From: Haloarcula halophila
GTDB lineage: Archaea > Halobacteriota > Halobacteria > Halobacteriales > Haloarculaceae
NCBI RefSeq assembly: GCF_029278565.1
Contig: NZ_CP119559.1
Coordinates: 372,001 to 436,000, forward strand
Length of the DNA: 64,000 nucleotides
Reading direction: 5' to 3'
Of the stretch, positions 1 through 9,251 are shown one piece after another. The notes below the pieces were generated by a model. That model was given only the letters and a program-made list of their open reading frames with translations, ran no database searches and was not told the origin of the DNA. The translations under genes were made by a program, and so were the position numbers. The first letter of the stretch is position 1, and every line of letters begins with the position of its first letter.

Positions 1-241
1 GATCCGCCGGCTGGCCTTCAGCCGGACCTACGCCACTGGCTGGGCCGTCGCATTCGGGATCAGTCTACTCAGTGGTGTCGTCATCGGCCTGCTCAACGCC
101 GTCGTCATCGGCGCCGTGTTAGCCCCCTTCGTGACCTTCTACGCGAACGTCGCGGGGGCTCACGCTATCGCCAGCGCGGTCCGCGAGATGCCCGCCGTCG
201 CGGAGTCGCCCGAGACCCCCGCCGGCCAGCCGATGGCCTGA
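1..241 (+). CDS. DUF4013-like membrane protein, C-terminal fragment
   Basis: The open frame (codons from position 2) enters from the left edge without a start and ends at TGA 239-241. The 79 visible residues contain two hydrophobic helices (about residues 12-27 and 30-48) followed by a short Pro/Ala-rich tail. The arrangement resembles the C-terminus of haloarchaeal DUF4013 membrane proteins, whose function is unknown. The family call is from memory of the pattern and is moderate at best because most of the gene lies outside the window. Confidence 0.5.
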   Translation, partial: IRRLAFSRTYATGWAVAFGISLLSGVVIGLLNAVVIGAVLAPFVTFYANVAGAHAIASAVREMPAVAESPETPAGQPMA

Positions 242-325
242 ACGGTCACCCACACCAGTTTTACGCTCCTTCACTTCTGCCCCAGAATAGCAGGGCACTT
301 GTGTCCCTACGGCGGAGACTCACCC

Positions 326-1393
326 ATGCAGATCAAGAGCCGGGAGGCCACCGGCGAGGGTCGCGAGCGCGTCGAGGTGGTCCCCGAGACGCTCGACGAC
401 CTCTGGCATCTCTCGTATATCGTCGAGCCCGGCGACCACGTCTCCGGGGATACGACGCGGCGCATCCAGCGCAACGACGACAACCTCCGCGACAAAGGCG
501 GCGAGCGCGAACACATGTGGCTGAAGATCGAGGTCACCGACGTCGAGTTCGCGAAGTTCGCGAACCGACTGCGGGTCGGCGGCGAGATCGTCGACTGCTC
601 GCGCGAGGACCAACTGGGTTTTCACCACACACTCAACGTCGAGGAACACACCGAACTGGAGATCGAGAAGCACTGGAAGCCGGACCAGAACGACCGCTTG
701 GAGGAGGCCGTCGAGTCGACGGACAACCCCGACGTGGCGATCGCGACCGTCGAGGAGGGGGAAGCACACGTCCACACGGTCGCTCAGTACGGCACCGAGG
801 AACGGGCTTCGATCACCTCGACGACGGGGAAAGGCGACTACGCCCGCCCGCGGACCGAACTGTTCGCGGAACTGGCCGACGTGTTGAAACGCCAGGACGT
901 CGACGCGTACATCTTGGCCGGTCCGGGCTTTACCAAACAGGACGCGCTGGACTACTTCGCCGAGGAGATCCCCGAGGTCGCCGAACAGATCACCGTCGTC
1001 GACACGGCGAGTGTCGGTGACCGCGGGGTTCACGAGGTACTCAAACGCGGTGCCGTCGAGGACGTCCAGCAACAGACCCGCATCGCCGAGGAAGCGGACC
1101 TCATCGACGAACTGATGGAACGGATCGGGCAGGGAAGCGAAGTCGCCTACGGCCCCGAGGAGGTCGCGAAGGCGGCCGACTACGGCGCCATCGAGACGCT
1201 CCTGGTGCTCGACGAACGACTCAGGGCCGAACGGGCCGGCGAGGGCGAGTGGGACGTAGACGTCGACCACCTCATCGAGACCACCGAACAGAAGGGCGGC
1301 TCGGTGACGGTGTTCTCCGCGGAGTTCGCACCAGGCCAGCAGCTGTCGAACCTCGGCGGGATCGCCGCGTTGCTCCGGTATCGGCTCGACTGA
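326..1393 (+). CDS. pelA: mRNA surveillance protein pelota (Dom34)
   Basis: 355 aa, the usual length of archaeal pelota. It starts [10 protein letters not shown], and I chose the ATG at 326 because upstream codons are not pelota-like. The family fold has three parts: an Sm-like N-terminal domain (about 1-130, containing [10 protein letters not shown] and the basic-acidic segment [16 protein letters not shown]), a central domain (about 135-260, with AGPGFTK) and an eRF1 domain 3-like C-terminus (about 265-355, with [15 protein letters not shown]). Archaeal pelota works with the GTPase aEF1A to release ribosomes stalled on damaged or stopless mRNA in the cytoplasm. It lacks a GGQ motif, as expected for pelota rather than aRF1. 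It stands alone on the plus strand. Confidence 0.95.
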   Translation: MQIKSREATGEGRERVEVVPETLDDLWHLSYIVEPGDHVSGDTTRRIQRNDDNLRDKGGEREHMWLKIEVTDVEFAKFANRLRVGGEIVDCSREDQLGFHHTLNVEEHTELEIEKHWKPDQNDRLEEAVESTDNPDVAIATVEEGEAHVHTVAQYGTEERASITSTTGKGDYARPRTELFAELADVLKRQDVDAYILAGPGFTKQDALDYFAEEIPEVAEQITVVDTASVGDRGVHEVLKRGAVEDVQQQTRIAEEADLIDELMERIGQGSEVAYGPEEVAKAADYGAIETLLVLDERLRAERAGEGEWDVDVDHLIETTEQKGGSVTVFSAEFAPGQQLSNLGGIAALLRYRLD

Positions 1394-1435
1394 CGGCAGT
1401 CGCAGTCCCAGTTATCGATTCGGATATTCGCCCGA

Positions 1436-1452
1436 AACGGTTTTTTATACGG
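1436..1452 (+). promoter_or_regulatory. TATA-like box before the GAF histidine kinase
   Basis: A T-rich run ending in TTTATAC (about 1441-1449) lies about 50 bp before the kinase ATG. This would place transcription start near 1470 and leave a leader of about 25 nt with a GGAG element (about 1484-1487) as ribosome-binding site. Inferred from spacing only. Confidence 0.4.
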
Positions 1453-1494
1453 CTGCCCTCGTTCTGATACTACCCAGCCGCCGGAGCTAGTAGG

Positions 1495-2652
1495 ATGTCA
1501 TTCGAGGAGCAACCAGATTTCGCACGACAGGTCGCCGATCTGAACAAATACGGTCAGGCGCTCAACCGCTGCGAGACCGTCGAGGAGGTCGTTTCGCTGA
1601 CGCTCGAAGCGATGTCACTGCTCTTCGATCTCTCCTACTCGACGTTCGTAGAAGCTCGTGACGGCGAACTCCGGGTCGTCCACAGTACGAATCCACAGTT
1701 CACGCCGGGGGATCAGCCGAGCGAGACCGCCCAGCGTGCCCTTGAGTCCGGTGAGACGATCGTCGAAACCGGTGTTTCCGCCGGCGTAGCCGACCACTCG
1801 GACGTCACTGCGACGCTTGCGGTCCCGGCCCAGATGGCAGACGAAGTCGCTGCGGTATTGGTCGCCCGGTCGACCTCGGAGAACGCCTTCGGCGACGAAC
1901 ACAGCCGCCCTCTCGAAATCCTGGCTTCCCACGCGGCGACGGCGATCAGCAACATCCGGTCGCGCGAGCGACTCGAACGTGCCCGCCAGGACTTAGAGAC
2001 GCGAAAGGAGATGATCGAGTTGTACGACCGACTGCTCCGTCACGACCTCGGCAACGATCTCCAGATCATCACGGGGTTTGCCGACGCAGTCGAGGCCCAG
2101 GTCGACGGGCAGACTGCCGAGTACGCCGGCAAGATACAACGGGCCGCCCGCAACTCCGCGGACCTCATCAAGCGGGTCGGCGATCTCGTCTCGACGCTCG
2201 AACAACAGGACGAACCGGAGCCCCGCGACCTCGAGGCGATCCTCGCGGCGACCGTCTCCCAGGCAGAGGACACCCACGGTGGGCTCTCGATCGAGTTCGA
2301 TCCCGCGGAGTTCGAACATCGTGTCTACGGCGGTGAACTGCTCGACTCCGTGTTCACGAACCTGATCTCGAACGCAGCCGTCCACAACGACGGCGACGTG
2401 TTCGTCGAGCTAGCTGCCGCGACGCCGACGCCGGACGAAGTCGTCGTCCGCGTGGCCGACGACGGGCGCGGTATCGATCCGGAGATCCGGGAAGACCTCT
2501 TCGAGATGGGTGCGAAAGGCCCCGAAAGCAACGGGAGCGGGTTCGGACTCGGGTTCGTCCGGGCGCTCACCGAGTCCTACGGCGGCAGTGTCACCGTCGC
2601 CGAGAGCGGGCACGGCGGCGCGGAGTTTCGCGTCACGCTCCAGCGCGTCTAA
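1495..2652 (+). CDS. GAF-domain sensor histidine kinase
   Basis: 385-aa soluble kinase with no membrane segment. Residues about 25-155 form a GAF-type sensor. Residues about 160-240 hold the dimerisation helices with the phospho-accepting His183 in RLLRHDLGNDLQ, a haloarchaeal variant of the H box. Residues about 250-383 are the HATPase_c domain, with the N box NLISNAAVHN, G1 DDGRGI and G2 GSGFGLGFV. The enzyme should autophosphorylate and pass phosphate to a response regulator, but none is adjacent, as is common for haloarchaeal orphan kinases. Its stop codon overlaps the stop of the convergent hydrolase gene. The ligand sensed is unknown. Confidence 0.9.
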   Translation: MSFEEQPDFARQVADLNKYGQALNRCETVEEVVSLTLEAMSLLFDLSYSTFVEARDGELRVVHSTNPQFTPGDQPSETAQRALESGETIVETGVSAGVADHSDVTATLAVPAQMADEVAAVLVARSTSENAFGDEHSRPLEILASHAATAISNIRSRERLERARQDLETRKEMIELYDRLLRHDLGNDLQIITGFADAVEAQVDGQTAEYAGKIQRAARNSADLIKRVGDLVSTLEQQDEPEPRDLEAILAATVSQAEDTHGGLSIEFDPAEFEHRVYGGELLDSVFTNLISNAAVHNDGDVFVELAAATPTPDEVVVRVADDGRGIDPEIREDLFEMGAKGPESNGSGFGLGFVRALTESYGGSVTVAESGHGGAEFRVTLQRV

Positions 2653-3410
2653 GCGTCGTCGACACGGACCGTCAGGCCGTCCTCAGCGAACGCTACCTGT
2701 CCGTCGTAGTGATCCGCCAGGGACGACAGCATCTCCTCGTGGCGCCCCTCCGTGTGTGGATAGAGGTGCGTCAGGTAGACTCGGCCGATGTCCGCATCAG
2801 CGGCGGCCAAGGCCTGGCCGAGTGTCGTCGGCGTCGGGTGGTTGGAGACGTCGACGTCGTCGGGGAACGAGCAGTCGTGGACCAGAACGGCCGCCCCGTC
2901 TGCGAACTCGATCAACTCCGAGTCGGCCTCGGTGTCGCCGCTCAGGACGACGCTCGGACCACCAGTCGCGGGCCGAAGCCGGTAGGCGAAACACTGCATC
3001 GAGTGCTGGCCCTCCCTCGACTCGACGGAGAAGCCCGCGAGGTCGAACGCACCCGGTGTCCGATCCCGCAGCATCAGGTCGAGTCGGTCCTGCATGTAGT
3101 CGTGGACCGCGAGCGTCTCCTCGACGAGCGCGCTCGTTCCGGGCGGGCCGACGACCGTCAGGGTCGTCTCCCCGGCGAGCCAGCGGGCCTTCATCAGGAC
3201 GGCCAGATCGCTCACGTGGTCCAGATGATGGTGGGTCAACAGCACCGTGTCGACGCCCTCGTACCCGGTAGCTGTACGGGCCAGCGCGTTCAGGACACCG
3301 CTCCCGCAATCGACGAGCAGCGTGTTGTCGCCGTCCTGAAGCAGATAGCCGGACTGTGCGCGTGTCCCCGTCGGCATCGCACTCCCCGTACCGAGAACCG
3401 TCAGTTGCAT
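2649..3410 (-). CDS. MBL-fold metallo-hydrolase (RNase Z-like)
   Basis: 253 aa starting MQLTVLGTGSAMP, the classic N-terminal strand of RNase Z/ElaC-like metallo-beta-lactamase-fold enzymes. The dinuclear metal motif is LTHHHLDHVSD (His60-His65), and later ligand candidates are the SGDTE segment (about 157-161) and the His in YLTHLYPHT. The fold binds two zinc ions and hydrolyses phosphodiester or ester bonds. It lacks the long flexible arm typical of true tRNase Z, so tRNA 3' processing is uncertain and a cyclic-phosphodiesterase-like role is equally possible. Convergent with the histidine kinase, sharing overlapping stop codons. Confidence 0.85.
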   Translation of the reverse strand: MQLTVLGTGSAMPTGTRAQSGYLLQDGDNTLLVDCGSGVLNALARTATGYEGVDTVLLTHHHLDHVSDLAVLMKARWLAGETTLTVVGPPGTSALVEETLAVHDYMQDRLDLMLRDRTPGAFDLAGFSVESREGQHSMQCFAYRLRPATGGPSVVLSGDTEADSELIEFADGAAVLVHDCSFPDDVDVSNHPTPTTLGQALAAADADIGRVYLTHLYPHTEGRHEEMLSSLADHYDGQVAFAEDGLTVRVDDA

Positions 3411-3487
3411 AGCCGAACCAGGACGCCCCAGCCCCTAAGCAGTTACTTCGTGATCGCCAGCGGGGACGGCGGACCGAAAATATGGGT

Positions 3488-3534
3488 CAGGGGGGGTTAG
3501 GGGGGATGGAGGTGTGTGGAGGGCGGGGTGGGCG
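3488..3534 (+). other. G-rich tract with G-quadruplex potential
   Basis: Within the non-coding region between the hydrolase start and the HTH gene end, the plus strand has runs of 7 G (3490-3496), 6 G (3500-3505), 3 G (3521-3523) and 4 G (3525-3528). They are separated by 3, 15 and 1 nt, with more G doublets following. This fits an intramolecular G-quadruplex, although the second loop is long. It lies about 80 bp before the minus-strand hydrolase start, so the quadruplex strand would be the non-transcribed template side of that promoter region. Confidence 0.45.
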
Positions 3535-3706
3535 GCGTCGGAGCCCAATTCAGGGCCGCGTCAGCGGAGGGGGGGTGGCGGCTAGCCGTCGTCGGGGACC
3601 GGCGGGACAGGGCAGGCCCGGGACCGGATCGCCCGTCGACGGTGCAAGTGTGCCTACAGGTGCGACGGTTATAACCCCGGTCTATGCTCAAAACGGCGTT
3701 TTAGCG

Positions 3707-4576
3707 TCAGACCCGCTCGCCGTAGGCCCAGGCCACGGTGACGATAGCCAGGACGAGCAGTCCCCCGAGAAAGAAGGCCAGTCCCGGCGAGAGCGACAGG
3801 GCCGTTCCGCCGTCCGAGGCGGCCGTCCGGGCGACTTCGGTCGCGGCGTCGAGTTGGTACTCGGCGGGGGTTCCAGTCGCCTCGGGCGTCGCCGTCTCCG
3901 TCGCCTCGGCGATACTGATCCCACCACCGCCGTCGCCAGCGGTCGTCTGTGGTTCCGCAGTCGTGGCAGGTGTCGGTTCCTCCTGGATCGTGACGTTTCC
4001 ACCGGAGTCCGACGAGTCAGTCCCCTGACTTCTGAGGTCGACGCCGCCACCGTCACCACCCGACTGGCTGCCGGCGTCACCGCTGGACTGTGGCCCGGCG
4101 TCCTCACCACCGCTGCTGGACAGCCCGAACGGGAGCGGGAAGTTACCCAGTAGCAACTCGATGACGAAACTGGTGGCGGTGAGCAGTCCGACGACGGGGA
4201 CGAGGCGCTTGACGAGCGAGCGCAGCGAGCGTTTCCGCTCGCGCGTGCCGACGAACAGGACGAGCGGGTCCTCGGGCGGTTCGTACACCTTCATCTCCTG
4301 GCCCTTCTCCGAGTAGCGTGTCCCAGCGACAGTGATCAGCTCTTCCTCTTCGAGTTTCTCCAGGTGGTAGGAGACCTTCTGGATCGACATCCCGAGCCGG
4401 TCGGCCAGCTCCGACGGCGTGCCCGGGTCCTCGTAAACCGTATTGAGGATCTCGCGTGCCGTGTCCGAAGAGAGCGCGTCGAGGACGGCGGAGACGTCTT
4501 CGTCGACACCGACGATCTCCAGCTCCCCCTCTTGGGACGTACTGGCGTCGGGGCCTCTGGAGGGCAACAGCGACAT
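3707..4576 (-). CDS. HTH (ArsR-like) regulator with two membrane anchors
   Basis: 289 aa. Residues about 28-98 form a winged helix (TAREILNTVYEDPGTPSELA, then the recognition helix SIQKVSYHLEKLEE), the pattern of haloarchaeal ArsR/GntR-like transcription factors. A helix at about 122-144 is probably membrane-spanning. It is followed by a low-complexity Gly/Ser/Asp/Thr-rich linker (about 150-258) and a C-terminal membrane helix (about 262-284). The DNA-binding domain would stay cytoplasmic with the linker outside. The ATG at 4574-4576 was chosen because the longer upstream frame does not look coding and a TATA-like element lies about 28 bp before this start. The target genes are unknown. It is divergent from the lhr helicase. 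Confidence 0.8.
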   Translation of the reverse strand: MSLLPSRGPDASTSQEGELEIVGVDEDVSAVLDALSSDTAREILNTVYEDPGTPSELADRLGMSIQKVSYHLEKLEEEELITVAGTRYSEKGQEMKVYEPPEDPLVLFVGTRERKRSLRSLVKRLVPVVGLLTATSFVIELLLGNFPLPFGLSSSGGEDAGPQSSGDAGSQSGGDGGGVDLRSQGTDSSDSGGNVTIQEEPTPATTAEPQTTAGDGGGGISIAEATETATPEATGTPAEYQLDAATEVARTAASDGGTALSLSPGLAFFLGGLLVLAIVTVAWAYGERV

Positions 4577-4777
4577 ATTCCGGTGTACCACGTTCCAGCG
4601 TAATGAATCTCGTGATAACTCCAATCTCGGTTTCACCGTCGGCCCGAACGGTGAAACCCCGCTGGAGCGTTCGCCGGCACGGGGTTTCGGCCCAGGCGGT
4701 CGAACACCGTGCCCCCGGGAGTGTGGTCGGCCGGCCGCGCCGGAACCCACTTGATGCCCCAGTCCTACCGTCGGGTA

Positions 4778-7528
4778 ATGGGAGGACGCGAGCGGCTGGC
4801 AGCACTCGATCCGTCGTTCGACGCCGGGACGGTCGACATCGACGACGCCGACGTGCTCGACTTGCTCGATCCGGTCGTCCAGGAGTGGTGGGTCGAGCAG
4901 TTCGGCGAGTTCGTCCCCGGGAACGGCGGCTTCTTCACGCCGCCACAGAAGGAGGCGATCCCGCTGATCCACCGCGGGGAGAACGCCCTGATCTGTGCGC
5001 CCACGGGATCGGGGAAGACTCTGGCGTCGTTTACCGGGATCATCAACGAACTGTTCGGGAAGGCCCGCGCCGACGAACTGGACAACTCCGTCTACTGTCT
5101 GTACGTCTCGCCGCTGAAGTCGCTGGCCAACGATATCCACCGGAACCTGGGGGTGCCGCTGTCGGGCATCTCCGGGAAACTCGACGAGCGCGGCGAGGAC
5201 GTGGAGCTGCGTCACGCGATCAGACACGGGGACACCAGCGACAGCGAACGACAGGCGATGCTGGAGACGACGCCTCACATCCTCAACACGACCCCGGAGA
5301 CGCTCGCGATCCTCCTCAACTCGCCGAAGTTCAAGGAGAAACTCCGGACCGTCGAGTACGTCATCGTCGACGAGATCCACAGCCTCGCCGAGAACAAACG
5401 GGGGACCCACCTCTCTGTCTCGCTGGAACGGCTGGAGGCGATGGCCGAGGGTTCGCCGACCCGGATCGGCTGCTCGGCGACCGTCGAACCGCTCGATACC
5501 GTCGCGGAGTTCCTGGTCGGCGGCGAGTACGACCCCGAAACCGGCGCGTACGACTCCCGGGACTACGAGATCGTCGACACCCGCTTCGCCCGGGAGTTCG
5601 ACGTCGAACTCTCCTGTCCGACCGACGACCTCATCAACACTCCACAGGAGGTCGTCACCGAGCGGTTCTACGGCGAACTCCACGAACTGATACGGGACCA
5701 CACCAACACGCTCGTGTTCACGAACACCCGCTCGGGCGCCGAACGAGTCCTCAAGCGGCTCCGTGAACGGTTCGACGCCTACGACGAGGGAAACTCCGGC
5801 TGTCACCACGGGTCGCTCTCGAAGGAGAAACGCCAGGAGATCGAGGGTGCGTTGAAAGCCGGCGATCTGGACGTGGTGACGACCTCGACGAGTCTAGAGT
5901 TGGGTATCGACATGCCCCACCTCGATCTGGTCGTCCAGGTCGGCTCGCCCAAGTCGGTCGCCGCCCTGCTCCAGCGGATCGGCCGCGCAGGCCACCAGCT
6001 CGGCGAGACTGTCGAGGGGCGGGTCGTCGCACTCGACCGTGACGAACTGATCGAGTGTGCCGTGATGCTCAAGAAGGCCCACGAAGGGTTCGTCGACCGT
6101 GTGTTCGTCCCCGAGAACGCCCAGGACGTGGCGACCCAACACGTCTACGGGATGGCGATCAACCGGGTCCGGCCCGAACGGGAGGTCAGATCGATCCTCC
6201 AGCGGGCTTACCCCTACCGGGGCTACACCGACGAGCAGTGGGAGCAACTGCTGCGGTACCTCACGGCGGACTACGACGGGATGGAGGACAAGAACGTCTA
6301 CGCGAAGGTCTGGCGGGACACCAACGACCCGCCCGACGGGGAGTACCACTACGACGAGTACGACGTGGGCGAACCCCTGATGGGCAAGCGTGGCCGGATG
6401 GCGCGGGTCATCTACATGACCAACATCGGCACGATCCCTGACTCGTTCACGTGTGACGTGTTCACTCGGGCCGGGGACAGCTGGGTCGGCCAACTCGACG
6501 AGGAGTATCTGGACACGTTAGAGAAAGGTGACGTGTTCGTGCTGGGCGGAGACAACTACGAGTACCGCTACCGCCGCGGATCGAAGGTCTACGTCGATCC
6601 GACCGCCGCCCGGCCGACGGTCCCGTCGTGGTTCTCCGAGCGACTGCCGCTGTCGTACGACCTCGGCCGGGAGATACTGACCTTCCAGCGGGACCTCCTG
6701 GGCAGACTCGAACGCGGCGGGATGCCCGAGGTCCGTAACTGGCTCCGTGAGTACCCTCTCGACGAGCACAGCGTCCGCGCCGTCGCACGGATGTTCCGCG
6801 AGCAGGTCGCCTACGCCGGCAGCGAGAGCGTCTCGACGGACGAACGGCTGGTCGTCGAGGAGGAACTCGACAAGGGCGAGTACGAACGCCGGTACTACGT
6901 CCACTCGAACTACGGCCGGCGGTTCAACGACGGCTTCTCACGCCTGCTGGCCTATCACGTCGCACAGACGGCAAACGCCAACGTCCAGGTGGCGGTCGCC
7001 GACAACGGCTTCACGCTCTCGATGCCCCTGAACAGGAAAGTCGACATCGAGGGAGTGATCCGCGAGATAGACCCGACGGCGATCCGTACGGACTTACGGG
7101 CCAGCCTCGACGGGACCGACCTCCTCCAGCGGTACTTCCGGATCAACGCCACCCGCTCGCTGATGATCCTCAAGCGGTACAAGGGCTACGAGAAGTCCGC
7201 CAGCGAACAGCAGGTCTCCGCGGAGATGCTGCTTTCGTTCGCCCAGGAGTTGGGCGAGTTCGCCGTCGTCGAGGAGACCTACCGCGAGATCCTGGAGGAC
7301 AAACTCAACGTCAGCGGGATCGAGGCGGTCCTGACGGATATCGATCGGGGGGCGATCGAGGTGGTCGCCACCCGGGTCGACTCACCGACACCGAGGGCGT
7401 TCGGCCTGGCGACGCTGATGGCCAGCGACGTGGTCCTCGCCGAGGACGAGTCGGCGGTCCTCCAGGAGTTCCACCAGCGCGTCCTCGACGAGATCGACGG
7501 CGAGGGTGCCGTCGCGACCGACGGGTGA
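4778..7528 (+). CDS. lhr: Lhr-type ATP-dependent DNA/RNA helicase
   Basis: 916 aa from the ATG at 4778 (two in-frame ATGs further upstream are possible). SF2 helicase motifs are clear: a Q-like motif FFTPPQKEA, Walker A APTGSGKT (about 74-81), Walker B DEIH (about 199-202), motif III GCSATV, motif V TSLELGIDMP and motif VI QRIGRAGH. The C-terminal half has the winged helix and the long Lhr-specific region. The family Large helicase-related proteins translocate 3' to 5' on single-stranded DNA and are linked to DNA repair; archaeal members prefer forked or RNA:DNA substrates. It has its own promoter region, divergent from the HTH-membrane regulator. Confidence 0.92.
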   Translation: MGGRERLAALDPSFDAGTVDIDDADVLDLLDPVVQEWWVEQFGEFVPGNGGFFTPPQKEAIPLIHRGENALICAPTGSGKTLASFTGIINELFGKARADELDNSVYCLYVSPLKSLANDIHRNLGVPLSGISGKLDERGEDVELRHAIRHGDTSDSERQAMLETTPHILNTTPETLAILLNSPKFKEKLRTVEYVIVDEIHSLAENKRGTHLSVSLERLEAMAEGSPTRIGCSATVEPLDTVAEFLVGGEYDPETGAYDSRDYEIVDTRFAREFDVELSCPTDDLINTPQEVVTERFYGELHELIRDHTNTLVFTNTRSGAERVLKRLRERFDAYDEGNSGCHHGSLSKEKRQEIEGALKAGDLDVVTTSTSLELGIDMPHLDLVVQVGSPKSVAALLQRIGRAGHQLGETVEGRVVALDRDELIECAVMLKKAHEGFVDRVFVPENAQDVATQHVYGMAINRVRPEREVRSILQRAYPYRGYTDEQWEQLLRYLTADYDGMEDKNVYAKVWRDTNDPPDGEYHYDEYDVGEPLMGKRGRMARVIYMTNIGTIPDSFTCDVFTRAGDSWVGQLDEEYLDTLEKGDVFVLGGDNYEYRYRRGSKVYVDPTAARPTVPSWFSERLPLSYDLGREILTFQRDLLGRLERGGMPEVRNWLREYPLDEHSVRAVARMFREQVAYAGSESVSTDERLVVEEELDKGEYERRYYVHSNYGRRFNDGFSRLLAYHVAQTANANVQVAVADNGFTLSMPLNRKVDIEGVIREIDPTAIRTDLRASLDGTDLLQRYFRINATRSLMILKRYKGYEKSASEQQVSAEMLLSFAQELGEFAVVEETYREILEDKLNVSGIEAVLTDIDRGAIEVVATRVDSPTPRAFGLATLMASDVVLAEDESAVLQEFHQRVLDEIDGEGAVATDG

Positions 7529-7578
7529 GCGGGAGGGTCGAGCGGGGTGCTGACACGCACCCTCGGACCGTCACCGGG

Positions 7579-8640
7579 CTACTGCTCGGCGACGATCGGA
7601 CAGTTGACCGTCGCCGTGCCGGCCGCCAGGATCTCCGCCGAGCCGGCGGTGTCGAGGTCCGAGACCGCCGCGAAATCGGCGTTGTCGTAGACGTTGACTG
7701 ACCACAACGGAGAGTAGCTGTCGTCGTCGGGGACGGTCGCCGTGACGTTGTGCGTCTGATCACTGTCGGTCTCGGTCATGAAGCCGGAGGCCGGCCCGCC
7801 GCCGTCCTCACCGGGGTTCGTCTCGAAGGTGACGTAGATCGGGGACTGCGGGACGCTCCCGTCGGTCGTCGACAGCGCGGCCTCCTCGAACAGGAAGTAC
7901 GAGACCACCTCGCCGTCGTACCACCCCTCGACGAGCGACGCGGGGCTCCCGTCGGCGCTGTGACGCATCGACGCGGTCGACCCGTCAGGGACGATCGGAC
8001 AGTTCTTGATCGTGTCCGTCGGCGTGATATCGAAGCCGGCGTCCCGGATGCCCTGGACGCTGGTCACCGTGTTCGCTTCGTAGTCGTCGGGGACGGTTAC
8101 CATGTGGACCCGCCAGAAGTCGTTGTACCCCTCGTCGCCGGGGAGCACGTCGACGATGTTCAACTGCCCCTCGACAGGATCGCCGTCCTCGTAGAACAGC
8201 GCGTAGATGGGGGCTGACTCGGTCGGCTGTACGTCGAAGTCGTAGTACTCGACAATGTCGCCCCCGGGGCCGTAGCCCCGGGTGAGAAACAGCGAGTCGA
8301 AGTCGATCGCCGCGTCCGGTCCGGGGAGGTCGCCGTTCCGGCTCCGGCGGTGGAGCGTCCCCGCGCTGTCGCTGAACCGGTCGACGGAGGCCCGTGGCGC
8401 GTCCTCGGGGTCGGTCGGGCTCATCCCGTCACCCATCGGGTCGGTCGACTCCATCGACTCCCCGCCCTCGGTCATAGAGTCGCCGCCGTCTTGCATCGAA
8501 TCGCCGCCTCCGTCCATCGCGTCGGTCTCCGTCGTCTCCCCGCCGCTGGTGTCCCCGTCGCCTCCGGTACAGCCTGCGACCGGGAGCGTGACACCTGCGG
8601 CGGCGATCGTGGTCAGGAACGTCCGTCGGGTTCGTGGCAT
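7579..8640 (-). CDS. Tat-exported lipoprotein with Met/Asp/Gly-rich segment
   Basis: 353 aa from the ATG at 8638-8640 (another in-frame ATG at 8649). The N-terminus MPRTRRTFLTTIAAAG is a twin-arginine signal ending in a VAGC lipobox, so the mature protein should be lipid-anchored outside. Residues about 40-75 form a loose repeat of DSM/ESM units in Gly/Asp-rich sequence. The remainder contains two similar halves: each has a Y-D-F/Y-F segment, a DDY/DDS-type loop and the pattern NCPIV (about 215 and at the C-terminus), suggesting internal duplication. The function is unknown; similar haloarchaeal secreted proteins are usually annotated as hypothetical. Convergent with lhr, 50 bp away. Confidence 0.75.
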   Translation of the reverse strand: MPRTRRTFLTTIAAAGVTLPVAGCTGGDGDTSGGETTETDAMDGGGDSMQDGGDSMTEGGESMESTDPMGDGMSPTDPEDAPRASVDRFSDSAGTLHRRSRNGDLPGPDAAIDFDSLFLTRGYGPGGDIVEYYDFDVQPTESAPIYALFYEDGDPVEGQLNIVDVLPGDEGYNDFWRVHMVTVPDDYEANTVTSVQGIRDAGFDITPTDTIKNCPIVPDGSTASMRHSADGSPASLVEGWYDGEVVSYFLFEEAALSTTDGSVPQSPIYVTFETNPGEDGGGPASGFMTETDSDQTHNVTATVPDDDSYSPLWSVNVYDNADFAAVSDLDTAGSAEILAAGTATVNCPIVAEQ

Positions 8641-8789
8641 ACACGCCATGCGGCGGGACCTGCGTACAAGGGGATTTTTCGAACTCGCGGTCGAATCGGG
8701 CCACACTCGGCTCCGTGGCCGGGCCAGAACCGACCCAATTTCGTCCCGTAGCCAAACCGTTAATCCGGGGTCGGCCCCTCGGGTCGAAC

Positions 8790-9251
8790 ATGGAGTCGCT
8801 GCACCCGCGGGTGAGACTATTGTGGGTCCTGTCGACGGTCCTCCGACTGTCGATACTCGGGGTCGTCGCGTACCTGATCGACCGGTTCGCCGTCTCGCTG
8901 CCACGGGCAATCCTCGTCGGCGGCGTGGTCGTGCTCGTCGTGGTGGGTATCGTCCACGCCGTCCTGGCCCACCGGATCTGGCGGTTCGACCTCCAGGACG
9001 ACGCGCTGTTCCTGGTCCGTGGAGTCCTGACCCGGACCGACACGACCGTTCCCTACGTCCGTGTCCAACATGTCGACACCACCCGCGGGCCGATCGAGCG
9101 AAGCGTCGGACTGGCGAGTGTCGTCGTCTACACCGCCGGCTCCCGCGGCGCGGACATCACGATCCCCGGCCTCCGTCCGGACCGAGCGACCGAACTGCGT
9201 GAACAGCTCCGGGACCTGGCAATCGAGAGCGAGGCGACCGACGCAGTATGA
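8790..9251 (+). CDS. PH-domain membrane protein, small subunit (YdbS-like)
   Basis: 153 aa. Two membrane helices (about 10-32 and 38-60) are followed by a bacterial PH-like domain (bPH2, about 65-140) with the signatures RFDLQDDALFLVRGVL and TVPYVRVQHVDTTRGPIERS. The start at 8790 sits about 30 bp after a GTTAAT TATA-like element, indicating a leaderless mRNA. Its stop overlaps the next start (ATGA at 9248). YdbS/YdbT pairs are membrane proteins of unresolved function in bacteria and archaea. Confidence 0.88.
   Translation: MESLHPRVRLLWVLSTVLRLSILGVVAYLIDRFAVSLPRAILVGGVVVLVVVGIVHAVLAHRIWRFDLQDDALFLVRGVLTRTDTTVPYVRVQHVDTTRGPIERSVGLASVVVYTAGSRGADITIPGLRPDRATELREQLRDLAIESEATDAV

Noticed and set aside
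3690-3706. Terminator after the HTH-membrane gene (AAAACGGCGTTTT)
   Set aside because: The inverted repeat is imperfect at the centre, very short and lacks a following T tract on the transcribed strand, so it was not listed.
4577-5809. Long N-terminal extension of the HTH-membrane regulator on the minus strand
   Set aside because: It would run through the lhr helicase in antisense. The HTH protein begins naturally at 4576, with a TATA-like element at the right distance.
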